DNA of 64,000 bases from NCBI GenBank assembly GCA_009746045.1, contig RPFO01000246.1, positions 897,795 through 961,794 of the forward strand. The letters are read 5' to 3'. How positions within the stretch are numbered: the stretch's first letter is position 1; each line of letters opens with the position of its first letter. The notes under the pieces were generated by a model that was not told where the DNA came from, searched no databases, and was given only the letters and a program-made list of their open reading frames with translations. The stretch comes from Mesostigma viride. Taxonomy: Eukaryota; Streptophyta; Mesostigmatophyceae; Mesostigmatales; Mesostigmataceae. A program made the position numbers and the translations under genes. Positions 12,717-23,378 of this stretch are shown piece after piece.

Positions 12717-13050
12717 AGTGGAGGGAGGGAGGGAGGGAGGGAGGGAGGGGCGAACGGGCGGACGGGCGGACCGGTGGACGGGCGGACGGGCGGACGGGCG
12801 GACGGGCGGACGGGCGGACGGGCGGACGGGCGGACGGGCGGACGGGCGGACGGGCGGGCGGAAGGGCGGAAGGGCGGAAGGGCGGAGGAAGGGCGGGCGA
12901 GCGGAATTAGGACGGATCGAATTTAGGACGCCGGAAGGAAGGACGGAAGGACGAAGGGACGGACGGACGGACGGACGGACGGACGGACGGACGGACGGAC
13001 GGACGGACGGACGGACGGACGGACGGACGGACGGATGGCGGACGGACGGA
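12717..13050. repeat. GGAG / GGGCGGAC / GGAC tandem repeat
   Basis: A compound repeat: (GGGA)n at 12720-12750, then (GGGCGGAC)n to about 12860, then GGGCGGAA variants, then nearly pure (GGAC)n at 12956-13034. The open frames on both strands, rich in RTGG or PSVR, are by-products of the period and are not genes. Confidence 0.95.
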
Positions 13051-13065
13051 CGGACAGGTGGATGG

Positions 13066-13383
13066 CCTGGATGCACACTGTCAGTCAGTCAATACCTACC
13101 GACCTCTATTCTATATCTCTATTATTAGATGGAGCCAGACCCTAGCAGTCTCTCCTGGCATGCTTCCCATGGGTGTGCACAAATTATGCGCTTCATTCCC
13201 ACAGCAGGGGGGTCATTGTCTTCTACTACCTCCAGGGGCCCACATGGACTTGTCCCGCATGATTCTTTCAAATCACGGAGAGGCCTCTAGCTAGCCCTTG
13301 GATCGTGTCCAACTCGCCACTACAAATAGGGGCCAGTTGCACTTTGCAAGATAATGCCCACAAACCAACCTAAAAACAATTTT
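13066..13383. other. LINE-derived debris
   Basis: Contains the segment near 13255-13335 with CAAATCACGGAGAGGCC followed by CACTACAAATAGGGGCCAG. Related sequence recurs near 17680-17720 and 18265-18300. These lie in minus-strand LINE ORF2 remnants, so this is probably another short piece of the same family. Confidence 0.45.
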
Positions 13384-13770
13384 ACTGTCCAAGTATCAAA
13401 GAGACAACCAGCGCAGGCCAGAAATCGGGAGAATCCGGACCATGGTAGCTCGAGCCTGCCGTTATCTTTTCCGCGTTTTCGAGTCGTTCAGGATGATGAA
13501 GATGAATGGTGATGGAAATGTGTATCCTTGTGCATTGAAATTATGGCTGGCTTACGTGTGGAGCGACTAGATGACCTAGACGGTGGGGCCGGAAACAGCA
13601 TGCTTGATCAGGGCGTGTGTTTCTAGCCTAACTGGCCGGGAGTGTCTAGTGGTGAGCACCATTGCTGCGATCGCTCTCCCACCATTTACGAGGAAATACC
13701 CGCAAATGGAAAACCACTGAAAAGGTCTAGCTAGTCAGTCATCACGTTAGCCATGCCATGATTCCAAACG
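13384..13770 (-). repeat. Dispersed repeat R, copy 1 (about 385 bp)
   Basis: Near-identical, in reverse orientation, to 32860-33247. Shared parts in order on the minus strand are GTTTGGAATCATGGCATGG, the GACTAGCTAGACCTTTTCAG block, a GAGAGCGATCGCAGCAATGG block, CATCATCCTGAACGACTCG, and AGATAACGGCAGGCTCGAGC ending in GCGCTGGTTGTCTC. The end block also occurs alone near 34455-34510 and 55704-55774. At 55.7 kb it follows a GDFN-type endonuclease motif, so part of the repeat may come from LINE ORF2. Confidence 0.85.
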
Positions 13771-13952
13771 TCCAAGAACTGCACACGGTGCAAAGGCAAA
13801 AAGCCGGAGGACAGCACTTTCAAATGTGCGGCGGGAACCAAAAGCCCGCGGATGCCAGAAAACATCGTGTTGCGGCAGCGACGCGACGATGTGGACAACG
13901 AATCCAGTGCCAAGCTCGGAACGGCCGCAAAGGAGATCTGGCATCACAGGGT

Positions 13953-14486
13953 TCAGATGTGCGGAGATACTATGCGATCCAGCCGGTCCACGACCTGTTG
14001 GTAGAGCTTGTGCCAAGGGGCAGCACCGAACAGATGTGGGTGACGTTGCAAAAAACATCGGACTTGACGGAGCATAATGGCTCGGTCATAGTCTTTGACC
14101 AATAAACGCTGCAAGAGTTCAACAAGAGTCGTGATGAAATCAACACGATAAGAACAAAGACGGGAAAAACGATGTAACTGAGAAAGAACAACACCATATT
14201 TTGCTGTGTGGGAAAGGAGACTGTGAATATCGGGGTAACGAATAAAAGGAATTTGCTGGTATTTAGGATCCTTGCGCTTATCATAGACAGCCGTACGCCA
14301 GCCCTTCTTGTTATGGGTAATGTTAAGATCGAGGTAATTGCAATGAGTATCCTCCGACGTGAGCTTTAATGTGAGGGACGCTTGCGGGTAGATGCCAGGC
14401 AGACCAGCGGTGATATACAAATGGGTTGCGAAATCAGGGTTGTCGTATGTAAGTATGGACCAAAGCCCACACATATATTGATTCAA
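13953..14486 (-). pseudogene. Reverse-transcriptase element, C-terminal fragment
   Basis: An open frame of 177 residues reading YLDLNITHNKKGWRTAVYDKR, then IPFIRYPDIHSLLSHTAKYG, then VVLSQLHRFSRLC. This pattern (a layout of LDL.I, YDKR, P and YGV..SQL.R..R.C) is typical of the segment after the catalytic box in a widespread group of RT-bearing mobile elements in algae and invertebrates. It differs from the L1-like LINE pieces elsewhere in the window. No YADD box, start or neighbouring domain remains, so it is 5'-truncated. The exact superfamily is not resolved. Confidence 0.6.
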
Positions 14487-15080
14487 ATTGGGGTCATGTC
14501 ATTGGTCATGTTGCAATGTCCTATGAGTGCTAAATATAGCACCACCCTCAGGGGGGTGCGCGAGTGCGAAAAAAAACACATGTATTCTGCATTATTACAC
14601 CTGAAAACAATTCCGTTGCTCCCAATATTTTTCAGGCAGTTTCTTGGGTAGCCAGGCATGGCTTCTGAACACTGACATCATGGGTTGTCCCAGGGACCCA
14701 GCTGCACTATCTAAAAATAACTGGCCACTACAATTAATAGGGTCCAGTTTGGCTGGTGACATTTGCTAGCATTACAAGGCATGTGCCTCACTCCCTAGCA
14801 TCATAAAACATCAACCATGGTAAAACATACTTGGTCTCATCTATTTCAGCCAATAAACAACTGGGTAGGCTATAAAACATTCAAAAACCATCCCGGCATG
14901 CATGTGGTACACGGGCGCGCCCCGGGCGCGGTAAGGCCAAAGGCCATGTCAGCACTAATGCTTGCATTCTCAAGGGGTGGCTCGTGCCTGCCCCCCCTTC
15001 TTGATGTAGGCACGCTTCGGCTTGCCCACCACCGGCGTGTGTGAGCCTGCCCCGGCACGGGTGACCACGGCGTTACGCGC
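14487..15080. other. No gene seen; 3' flank of piggyBac relic
   Basis: Mixed-composition DNA with a segment near 14715-14760 (GGCCACTACAATTAATAGGG then CCAGTTTGGC) that resembles the GGCCACTATAAATAGGGG segment at 17690. No open frame with a recognisable motif. Confidence 0.35.
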
Positions 15081-15089
15081 AGCCCACTC

Positions 15090-17411
15090 CTTCTTGCCCT
15101 TGTTGCCGCGCTCATGGTGAGCTCCAGCGTGGCGCGCTGCTTGATGCGACCAAAGTCGAGGCCCTCCACGTCCTCCTCATGCCACACACGGAAGCAGTCA
15201 TTCTCGCCCATGTTGCACAGGGCTGCGTCGCACTCCCTGCACCAGAACACCGTGCGCTTCTCCTTGTCCTTGGCAGCGCACACGATGCACTGCGCTTGAT
15301 CGGTGAAGGGGATGTACTCCACCTTGTGCGTGCCGCTCCGGCGGGCTTCGATCCTTTGTCCGGCCAGGCACTGGCAGCCCTGCCAGGTCACCGATGCGCA
15401 GCCGGGAGCCAGCCCACTTGTTGTGGATCAGCTCATGTGCCAGCAGCTTGTTGAGGAAGCCGGCGTGGGTCAGCGCGACCTGGCCCTCCTGCTCCGCGAT
15501 CATGACGTGCAGGAGGTAAGCGTTGGTGGCTGTGTGTGCCATGTGACCCGTGAACAGGCGGTGCCACCAGATCTTGGTCACGAACGCCCTCTGCAGGTCG
15601 TATCTGCAGGTCGTACTCGGCGCAGAGTTGGTCGTTCTTGTCGGTGGCGTGCATGCAGTCCCAGTAGTTGGTGATGCTGCTGGGCGCTGGCACTGTCACG
15701 CGCTCGGACGTGCGACCGCCATGGCGGCTGACCTGGACCTCGGTCAGGCCCAGACCCTTGGACAGGGTCCAGACTTGCTTCTTGTCCATCCAGCACGTGA
15801 GGACGAGGCCCTCCTTGTTCACCGCCCAGGCATAGTCGCCCTGCTTGGCCGCCTTGCCCTTGGGCATGAGCGCGCGCACCTCCTCGAATGGGAGGTCCTT
15901 GCGGTTGGTCATGATGGTGCCCACCACCTGGTGGTCCATTGCCGCGCACTCCTCCACCGCGGCATGGGAGGTGTACCAGCGATCCATCGCCCACTTGGCC
16001 CTGTGGGGCCACTTGGCCACCATGCGCTTGACGACCTCGAGCGTGTGGTTCTCCTGCCAGGGCAGCTTGTCATATGTCTCGACGTGATACAAGTAGCCGC
16101 TTGGCCAGTCGTTGTCCCCGAACTGCTTGATGTGGAACTCCTCCGGCTTGTTGGGGTTGAAGACGGTGATGGGAGACAGCCGGTGGCGGGTGGGGATGGA
16201 GCGCTCATCCAGCGAAGCACGCTGCCCTGGCTTGACATACTTCTTGTACACCTCGTTCAGGTGGCGCTCCAGCCAGTCGCACTGCCACAGGCGGTGAGTC
16301 ACGCGTTTGCTTGTCCGTGGGGCGCTCGGAGGTGGGCGCCAGGTGAACGTAGCGTGTGATTTGGTCAAAGCGGTAATTGGACATGATCCTTTGCAACATG
16401 GGTGGCTCAGCCCCCCCGACAGTGGGTCCGATGAGAAATAGTCTTTCCGCGATGGCAGCTTGATCGAGCAGCGACATGGTGAAGATGATGCCAATGAACT
16501 TACCCAGCTCATTCAAGGTCAGCTCCTTCCAATCCCTGGACCCCCCCTTGCCAGCTTCCCTTAGTGCAGCGTAGAGGTTGGTCTGCTGCACAATGCGCTC
16601 GAGGACATCCCGATGCGTCCAGAACAACCTGAACAGCTGCTCCGGGTTGTTTTTCTCCAGCTGCTCCTCGCTGAGGTTCTGGGGTTTGGCTTTTCCCTCC
16701 AATGGCGCAGGTGGTGAAAGAATGGGAAAAGAAGCGACATTGGGCTTGCCGACACCGAACGTCCACTCACTGCCACCCCTCGCGCCCTGCCCAGGCGTGT
16801 CATCCTCCTCGCCCTCGCTGTCATCTGCCTGCACCGGAATTTCCAGCAGCGGCTCCTCCTCAGCCTCGCCCTCCGACTCGTCATCCACATTTACCGGGGC
16901 AGCACGGCCCCTTTTCTTGGCCGGCTGCCTGGCCGGAGCCTTCCTCGCCTTGCCCTTGCCCTTGCCCTTGCGTTTCTTGACCGGGGAGAAGGTAATATCC
17001 TCGCTAGAGGCCGACTCCGAGCTGGTGGGTGCAGATGCACCGTCGTCGCCTGCGCTAGGTTCCTGGCCGTCGTCGGCGTTTTTCTCACCGCCGTTCGGGC
17101 AGAAAATTATGTTGCCCTGCTTGTCGCTAACCTGCTTCTCAACATCCGTAGGGGCCGTGACAACACTAAAGTCGAAAATCTGCGCCTTTGTTAGGTCGTA
17201 TTTCTTTGTGTCACCTGCATGTGAACAGGCACTTCGCCAGCGTCCCGCACCTCGCCACTGACACTACTTCCCCCGAAATCCTCTCATTTTCATGGTCGGC
17301 TCCGAATTTCTCGATAGCCCACTCTAGCCCGAATAATTTCGGAGGCACTGACACCTTGATACCCCTTTTTAGCCTAAAATCTGACATACTGCCACTAGGA
17401 ACGTCCGCCAT
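15090..17411 (-). pseudogene. piggyBac-family (DDE_Tnp_1_7) transposase, frameshifted
   Basis: Reading leftward: a start at MADVPSGSMSDFRLKRGIKV (17411); an acidic, Lys-rich linker; NNPEQLFRLFWTHRDVLERI and ELTLNELGKFIGIIFTMSLL (about 16650-16430); RYVHLAPTSE. A frame change near 16310 leads to LWQCDWLERHLNEVYKKYV. Candidate catalytic acids are in SLDERSIPTRHR, WAMDRWYTSHAAVEE and HATDKNDQL. A further shift near 15590 gives RLFTGHMAHTATNAYLLH. Another near 15370 gives the C-terminal cysteine-rich zinc region CIVCAAKDKEKRTVFWCREC followed by DAALCNMGENDCFRVWH. All piggyBac domains are present in order but in at least three frames, so the gene is inactive unless introns restore it. I could not find convincing terminal repeats around it. 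It is a family relative, though not a proven source, for the TTAA-bounded elements at 21-26 kb. Confidence 0.85.
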
Positions 17412-17700
17412 GGTCTATACCGTCGCAATCGTCGTCTTCATCGTCCTTCCACGTTTTTGTCAATTTTTGAGGCGCGCGGACAGCTGTCAACCAGGGTACC
17501 CCCTATACTGTAACCGTTAATTAGTCCCTGCAGACTTGGTCTGAACATAGTGATGTACGGTATCAGGGCGTAGAGCACATCTAGCTCTAGCAGCAGATCG
17601 ACCTAAAAATATCACGGAAATGTCTACTGGCATTCGCGCCGCGCCGCTTCCCATCTGTCCCCTATTCGTAGGGGCGAGTTGAACTGGCCACTATAAATAG
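17412..17700. other. 5' flank of piggyBac relic
   Basis: Contains a TTAA at 17517-17520 after CTATACTGTAACCG, a possible target-site remnant, but no matching inverted repeat was found on the other side. No gene seen. Confidence 0.3.
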
Positions 17701-17925
17701 GGGACAGCACGATCCAAGGGCTAGGGGCCCCCCATATCCTCGATCCACCATGCAGTTACTCCACGTGAATGTGCGGGCCGGCGCCTTGCGGCGTCTAGCC
17801 GATCCGGCTGGGCCCATCCCACGTGACGAGGTGCCTGCCCAGCTGAGCGGGCCGCAGCCCTGCCGGATGGGGCACAAGAATATTGTCTACCTGGTTGGTA
17901 CGAGCTAAAGTGCCCTACTAGCTAT
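17700..17925 (-). pseudogene. LINE ORF2 C-terminal remnant, copy 1
   Basis: Diverged duplicate of 18265-18480. Both contain GTGCGGGCC, a GAGGTGCC..CCA.GCTGAGC block and GTCTACCTGGTTGGT ending in GTGCCCTACTAGC. The minus strand reads ARTFTWSNCMVDRGYGG, matching ARTFKEQLVEDMGGLGLSR in copy 2. It is immediately followed by a stem-loop/TAAT module. Confidence 0.5.
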
Positions 17926-17960
17926 AGCGATCTGTGCTGCTCAATGGTGCTTAGTAGTTG

Positions 17961-18029
17961 ATAATTAATTAAGTTATTAAACTCGTGCTCCCGTTGGGGA
18001 GTCACGGAGCATTAGCCTGATGGATGGAT
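17961..18029 (-). repeat. Stem-loop + (TAAT)n module, copy 1
   Basis: On the minus strand: CCATCCATCAGGCTAATG, then a stem-loop with arms TGCTCC and GGAGCA around GTGACTCCCCAACG, then ACGAGT and AT-rich TTAATTAATTA. The same order (CATC run, stem-loop, TAAT run) occurs at 32201-32262 and 47836-47975. The stem-loop and TAAT run alone occur at 32625-32740 and 37074-37185. Confidence 0.8.
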
Positions 18030-18092
18030 ATGTCCAGATGGGTATACACGCAATCCTACAGGTCGATCTAATCTATCGATCAACAACCGACA

Positions 18093-19090
18093 TCAAGCCA
18101 ACTCTATATCTATGGTGCCCTCTACCCTAGGGGTCTTGTCTATAGCGTGCTTCCCGTGTTTGCAAAGTTTACACGGCGCGGGCGCTTCCCCACGGGAGAG
18201 GGTTCGACCGGTTCGTTGTCCTCTATTGACCTGGGCCCACTCAGTGGCCTTGTCCATCATCTTGTTCCAAATCACGCGGGAGAGGCCTAGCCCCCCCATG
18301 TCCTCCACTAGCTGTTCTTTGAAGGTGCGGGCCTTGCACGGCGTCTGGCATTGCGGCCGGGGCCGGCCCATGCATGCACATGAGGAGGTGCCGGCCAGGC
18401 TGAGCTGGGCGCAGTCCTGCGCCGGGGGGGGGCTGACGTGATGTGTCTACCTGGTTGGTGCGAGCTAAGTGCCCTACTAGCTGCAGGCGCCGCTGGTGGT
18501 ATATGGCATGCCGAGGTACAAGAAGTCCTCATTGCGGACATGTGCAGTGTATCCTACACGAAAAATGGACCGCAGAATGTTGGTGACCGCGCCGTCCAGC
18601 TTTCGGGCAAGGTCGGCGGTGCATGGACCCTCAATGATGAGGGTCCATGCACATCTCGGCCCCGTACGTGAGATCGAACAGGGAGGACCAGGACCTTGAA
18701 CACATCCTAGCTGTTTCTCTACCTTGCCCAGGGGCTTGCTCCACAGGGCCCTGTATGGGCGTAAAGCGTGCCAGGCGATCGAGGGAGATACGGTCGGGTC
18801 CACATCGGCCTCGCAGCTGGGGAGAAACTATACCCAGCAACTTGACACCGGCGGTCCGGGTACTGGACTCGAGAGCCATCGAGGAGAAAGAGGTCCGGCG
18901 GTGGCTGAGTGAGCCCAACCGCCATGCAGGGCCTCGGGCCGGCTTCTTGCTGACCTCGAGCCCCACCACAAGGGCCTCGATTGAGAGGCAGTCAAGCCAA
19001 GTCTGCACGTGCTCAGTGTACGTCCTCGAAGAGGGTACGTGGTGTCGTCTGCATCATGCCCGCTAGCTAGTAGATGATGTCCGCTAGCCA
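18093..19090 (-). pseudogene. LINE ORF2 (RT C-terminal half) relic
   Basis: Minus strand, several frames. HDADDTTYPL near 19040-19060 is a degenerate YADD catalytic box. MQTWLDCLSIEALVVGLEVSKK follows at 19008-18945, then VKLLGIVSPQLRGRCGPD. Further on, ARTFKEQLVEDMGGLGLSRV and a cysteine motif CKLCKHGKHA at 18160-18130 resemble the C-terminal region of L1-type elements. A related but diverged segment lies at 32265-32560. Multiple frameshifts and stops show it is dead. Confidence 0.6.
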
Positions 19091-19214
19091 TTGAATCTCC
19101 GTGTCCGCTCCGCCATGCCAGAAATGGTTGGCGACCTTCTGACACCCCTGAGTTCCCTACCCACGATATATGTGAGTAAACCGCTTGCGCGCCTGCCATC
19201 ATTTAACGTATTCC

Positions 19215-19515
19215 GGCGACCACAATAATTGAATTGAATTGAATTGAATTGTAACATAACTCCGTTGGGAGTATATGTAGCACACAGCCCTAATTGAGAG
19301 GGGGGCATATGGCCTATCATACATCCTAAGCTACTTCCTGCAAGGGTGGGGATGTAAAGGACCCTTGCTCTAGGTGCACCAGGGCACTTGCATCCCCATG
19401 ATCTTCAAGCTATGCCCAGCGAAGGGGGGGAGCCTGTCATGGGGGGGAAGAGCAGCATAGCTATACAAAGAAGCTAGGGCATGGCGTCTCAGCAGAGAGT
19501 TACTCCCTGCATGGG
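19215..19515 (-). repeat. Dispersed repeat Q, copy 1
   Basis: Matches 33790-34345 in the opposite orientation: GAAGCTAGGGCATGGC against GCCATGCCCTAGCTC, the GCTCTAGGTGC block, CTACTTCCTGCA, and CTCCGTTGGGAGTATATGTA at its 3' end. It abuts a (GAATT)n run (19228-19250) where the other copy has (TAAT)n. Probably a SINE-type element with a short CTCC/GGAG stem-loop at its 3' end. Confidence 0.65.
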
Positions 19516-19520
19516 CACAA

Positions 19521-19610
19521 TGTCGCGTTTACGTGCCATTATATCCTAGCCTATCACTTGGAAGGCATATCCATAGCAATAGAGTACTCTTGTGTGTGAT
19601 CCACTATATT
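19521..19610 (+). repeat. 90-bp segment x, orphan copy before the array
   Basis: Identical over 90 bases to 20658-20747, and also present at the matching place in the second unit. Here it is followed directly by AAAG and the L segment instead of the C-run that normally follows. The first unit of the array therefore seems to have lost its internal part. Confidence 0.85.
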
Positions 19611-19624
19611 AAAGTAAAATCCAG

Positions 19625-20655
19625 TGTGAGATGCAGGTCACGGACATACTTGGCCGCCGACCTCATGACAGGCAATTCCGTAGCCAGCCAGGTGTAGAAT
19701 AAAACCATGATGCTTTATATATTTGGAAAGCAACCAAACCATTCACATTTAATTTCAAAAGACATCGACAAGAATACAAGTGTTGTCTAGTCGTATAATG
19801 TCGTACTTGTGCGTCACTGTCCAAGTAAGGCTAAGCGGTTCTTGATAACCTAGCAGGCCTCGGGTGACGCCACACTGCTCCGCTTGGCTTACGGCTGGCA
19901 GTGTCCTTTAGCGCCCCCTATCCTGTCTACCTATCCCGCTTACCCCAGCTATGGCTCACTGGCCAACGACGACCGGGTTCCTTCCCGAGTCTCGCCCACA
20001 ATACACACATCATCTTGACGAAACCAAACAGTTATCACTTCCGTCAACCAATCTCATGACAATTACTCATTGCAACCACTCTCGGGGGCTGCTCCGGATT
20101 GTTCCACTATTAAACCCCTTGACGACAACACCAAGTTGTGAGGGAGAGTAACGAGCGAACAACGACCACCATGGCCGCTGCCGTGCTCCTAAATACCTCC
20201 AAAAATCCCGGCATCCATGCGCTGTCGCATTTGCCAGCAAGCCGCCTGACGTGCAGTTAGACTGCCAGCAAAATGCTTAGCAAGTCTGTTCGACAGCCAC
20301 GTGCGAGCCAGCACACCGCACACTACGATCTGCGTATCTAACTTTGTCAGATGGACTGAACATCATTCCGTCTGGACAATACAAAAGATTCATAACTGCC
20401 AAATGTCACGCACCGGAATATTGCGCAAGCCACCAAGGCTTTGCGCCCCAAAGTCTTGCGCCCGAACCTAAGTCAGGTCACCTAAGACTGTCACTCTAGA
20501 AATTCAGGCCTTTCCGGCGCGGCGCTCCACACCGGCCCAAGGAACAAAGCCTGCGGCCTACTGAATCGGAACCAACCAAACGTCGGTAACGATTCCGATT
20601 ACGGCAACCGCGTAACTTCTTGAGTGCACGGACGTAAATGATCACGGACGTGACA
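19625..20655 (+). repeat. L segment, copy A (1,031 bp, LTR-like)
   Basis: Begins TGTGAGATGC and ends CACGGACGTGACA, so it has TG...CA ends like a long terminal repeat. It is the same length as, and almost identical to, 23379-24409 and 26528-27558. One visible difference is GTCCAAGTAAGG here against GTCCAAATAAGG in the other two. The shared sequence may start about ten bases earlier (TAAAATCCAG). No matching target-site duplication flanks the outermost copies, so LTR status is unproven. A small frame at 19951-20151 is conserved only because the DNA is. Confidence 0.85.
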
Positions 20656-20747
20656 GCTGTCGCGTTTACGTGCCATTATATCCTAGCCTATCACTTGGAA
20701 GGCATATCCATAGCAATAGAGTACTCTTGTGTGTGATCCACTATATT

Positions 20748-20963
20748 CCCCCCCACTTTTTAGCTCGAAAAAATGAAGAGCCAAAAAGTCAAAAAGAGGA
20801 TCACATAGGGAAAAAAAATTCCCACGACAGGACCACACATGCTTTTCAAATAGGCTAAGCAATAACCTCTTCAGTGCTTTTTCAAGGATAAGCATAATCC
20901 TCTTCATGGCTTTTTCAAGGATAAGCCTAATCCGCTTCATAGCTTTTTACAGGATAAGCTTAA
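20748..20963 (+). repeat. Internal region between L copies, with 33-bp direct repeats
   Basis: Starts with a C-run and CTTTTTAGCTCGAAAAAATG, then holds about three imperfect tandem units containing GGATAAGC.TAATCC and CTTCATGGCTTTTTCA. The last unit is split by the TTAA-bounded element: GGATAAGCTTAA on the left continues as TCCTCTTCCAAGTGC at 23278. Confidence 0.75.
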
Positions 20964-20967
20964 TTAA

Positions 20968-23273
20968 CCCCTAAATGGTCTTGCTGCCGATTTTCCGCCA
21001 AAAAGTGACTTACAGCCGATTTGTCGGCACCTACTCGGGGGACCAGTTTGCGAGAATACTATTGGGAATTAGGAAACGTTTAGCTGAGAAGAATGAAAGT
21101 TTATAAGTTTCTCCAGAACATGATACTAGGGTTTGCTATATTTTGACCAAGTTTAACAGGTGTTTCAGACCGTCAAAGTACAAGGGGTCAGGGTACTTTT
21201 TCACGTACAACGTGCATTCCGGAAAACGACGACCTGGCCATGGCGGCTTGCGCCCACGCGTGGCATTTACGTTTGCGTTCGAATTTTCTGGCCAAACTTA
21301 GGATATTGATTTTATACGTCCTAAAGATCATACAGGCCAATTTTTGGTTCGCGGGAATGCCATTTGATAGGTGTCGGCAGCGTTCTTGCTGGAAAAAACT
21401 GCGATCAGGCCGGACGATAGAAACGTTGACAGCAATACCTTTCCGGCGTATTTTAAAGGATATATCGGTTTCTTTGTACTTTTTATGATACATATTAGTC
21501 GTAAACGTGCAAGGGTGGCCAGAAATCGCCGAATCCAGCGACCATGCTGCACAACTTTGGTGTGCCGAAATGCGCCATTTTGCGGCCACCGCCTGGGCCA
21601 AGGTAACGCCATCCATGCCTGGTAAAGCTTAAGCATCGTTTTCCTATCGATGTTTGACGTTTATATATACGTTCTAGCTTGTGTAGCACATTCTTTTTGC
21701 ATTATTCATGCTCTTTCTTGACCCTGGCCTGGCCCCTTTCTAAAACACCCTTCTTAGATGCTTCCCTCAGTCAGTTGACCTGCCACAGGGTGATGGTGAT
21801 AAGTTTTAGAGGCTGTATGGGTTTGAATACCTCCATATATGTTTGTTATACATTTCCCACACACATATTGCATGAGTGTGAGGCAGTTGGCTGGTCTCTG
21901 TGGCATCATCAAGCATGTAACCGGTGAGTAGAAGCTTCCCATTGTCAGCATGTGCCACCAGGTGTGCTGGCCATCACCTGGAAAGCTATAGCAGCTTAGG
22001 CCTAGTTTATCCTTGCTAGGGCAGGCTGAAATAGGCTTAAAATCACTAGTTTGTTGGTGGCTGCCTCCTAGAATGCATGCCTTGCGTAGGGTATCCGTAC
22101 CGGGTGGTCCCACGCGGAATGGGGTAGATTTTTGCAAGAAAAAAACGCTAGTTTCAATCGTCCGGAAAAACGGACATTGCGCCGAAATTCTTGCCGAAAA
22201 ATTTGCAGCCGAGCGAATTTTCCGCCGGCCGGAAAGGGTCTCTCTGCAGCTAGACCCTTCGCAAATCGTGCGAAATCGCGCAAAATTTGCTGAAATTGAC
22301 CAAAACCAGGCCAAAAAAGTGTAAAATCATGCGAAATCTTGAAAATTTTGCTGAAATTGACCGAAAACCGACCAAAAAAGTGCGAATTCATGCAAAAAAG
22401 TTCGATTGTAAAAAAATTACGACATGTAAAAAATGCGTGAATTCATGCGAAAATTTTCAAAGGGTCTCTCTGCAGCTAGACCCCGTTCGTGTAAAATTAT
22501 GCCAAATCCTGTGAAATCGTGTGAAATCGTGTGAAATTGTGTGAAATTGTGCGAAAATCGTGCGAAAATCACGCGAAATTGTGCAAAATTTTGCGGGCGT
22601 TCTCAAATCGCCAGAAAAAATTTCGAAACGGAAAGTCGAAAACAGCGTTTTTTTCTTGCAAAATGCGCAAAAAACTACCCCATTCGGCGTGGGACCACCC
22701 TACCACGTTACCTACGTGCATGGATGTCCAAGGTGGCACCTGCACATAGGTGCCATGTAAGGGCAGTGTGATGATGCAGTTATGTTTCCCCATCATTGTG
22801 GAAGGGAAATGTATTGTTTGGCATGGTTGGGGGCCATATTAGTAGGTATTAGTAGGTAGTATGCCCACTCCTACCCCCTTTGTTGCTTTTTACCAACGGT
22901 ACCCCTATGGGCTGTACTGGGTGTAACTGCTGGTATACCCACCCAAATGATGACCCCAATGGCTCAAACTGTTCAGCAACTAATTGTTTATCATCCCTGA
23001 AGTGGTAGGTGCCTAGCTCTCACAACATAATTCAAAATGCACATTCTACCAAAAATGAAAACGCTCGTCTTGACCCCCCTGACTTTGACGGCAGTTATAC
23101 ATGGCCTACGATGAATATATGTGAGGTTGTGATATATCATGGCTTAGGGCAACTCATGGACATGCTTGCCCCCCAAGGACAGCCATTGGATATTGCTAGG
23201 TTGTACAGGGGCTGGTTTACAAAATAGGTGAGTTACTGCCGATTTATCGGCAGCATTTCCGCCCATTTAGGGG
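20968..23273. mobile_element. TTAA-bounded non-autonomous element, copy A (2,306 bp)
   Basis: Left end CCCCTAAATGG preceded by TTAA (20964-20967). Right end CCATTTAGGGG followed by TTAA (23274-23277). The subterminal GCTGCCGAT and ATCGGCAGC blocks are also inverted. A TTAA target site and a CCC start are hallmarks of piggyBac-family transposons (family knowledge). It has no transposase: the longest frames, for example 21188-21616 on the minus strand, show no known domain. It contains a nested insertion at 22102-22700. Removing it rebuilds the interrupted direct repeat at the insertion point. Confidence 0.85.
22102..22700. mobile_element. Nested MITE-like insertion (599 bp) with long TIRs
   Basis: Ends are inverted: GGGTGGTCCCACGC at the left, GCGTGGGACCACCC at the right, 25 of 26 outer bases matching. 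The match continues inward through GCAAGAAAAAAACGCT on both sides. It is flanked by TACC on both sides. The second copy of the host element has a single TACC and nothing inserted (GTATCCGTACCACGTTACC near 25848). The inside is rich in repeated GTGTGAAAT and TGCGAAAT words and has two copies of GGGTCTCTCTGCAGCTAGAC. No coding capacity. Confidence 0.9.
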
Positions 23274-23378
23274 TTAATCCTCTTCCAAGTGCTCGACCCT
23301 GCAAGCACCTTGGGTATACCTCCGGCTCGGGCTGGCCGAACTGAACCCGCCAAGGGTTGTTCGCTCGTTAAAATCCAG

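Noticed and set aside
12639-13128. Arg/Gly- and Pro/Ser/Val/Arg-rich frames
   Set aside because: Artefacts of the GGAC and GGGCGGAC repeat; no conserved domain.
15550-16359. Plus-strand frame of 269 codons
   Set aside because: It is the shadow of the minus-strand piggyBac transposase, which carries the conserved acidic and cysteine motifs.
14715-17720. Terminal inverted repeats of the piggyBac element (GGCCACTAnAA...AGGG at 14.72 and 17.69 kb)
   Set aside because: The two segments lie in the same orientation, not inverted, and recur in LINE debris at 13.3 kb.
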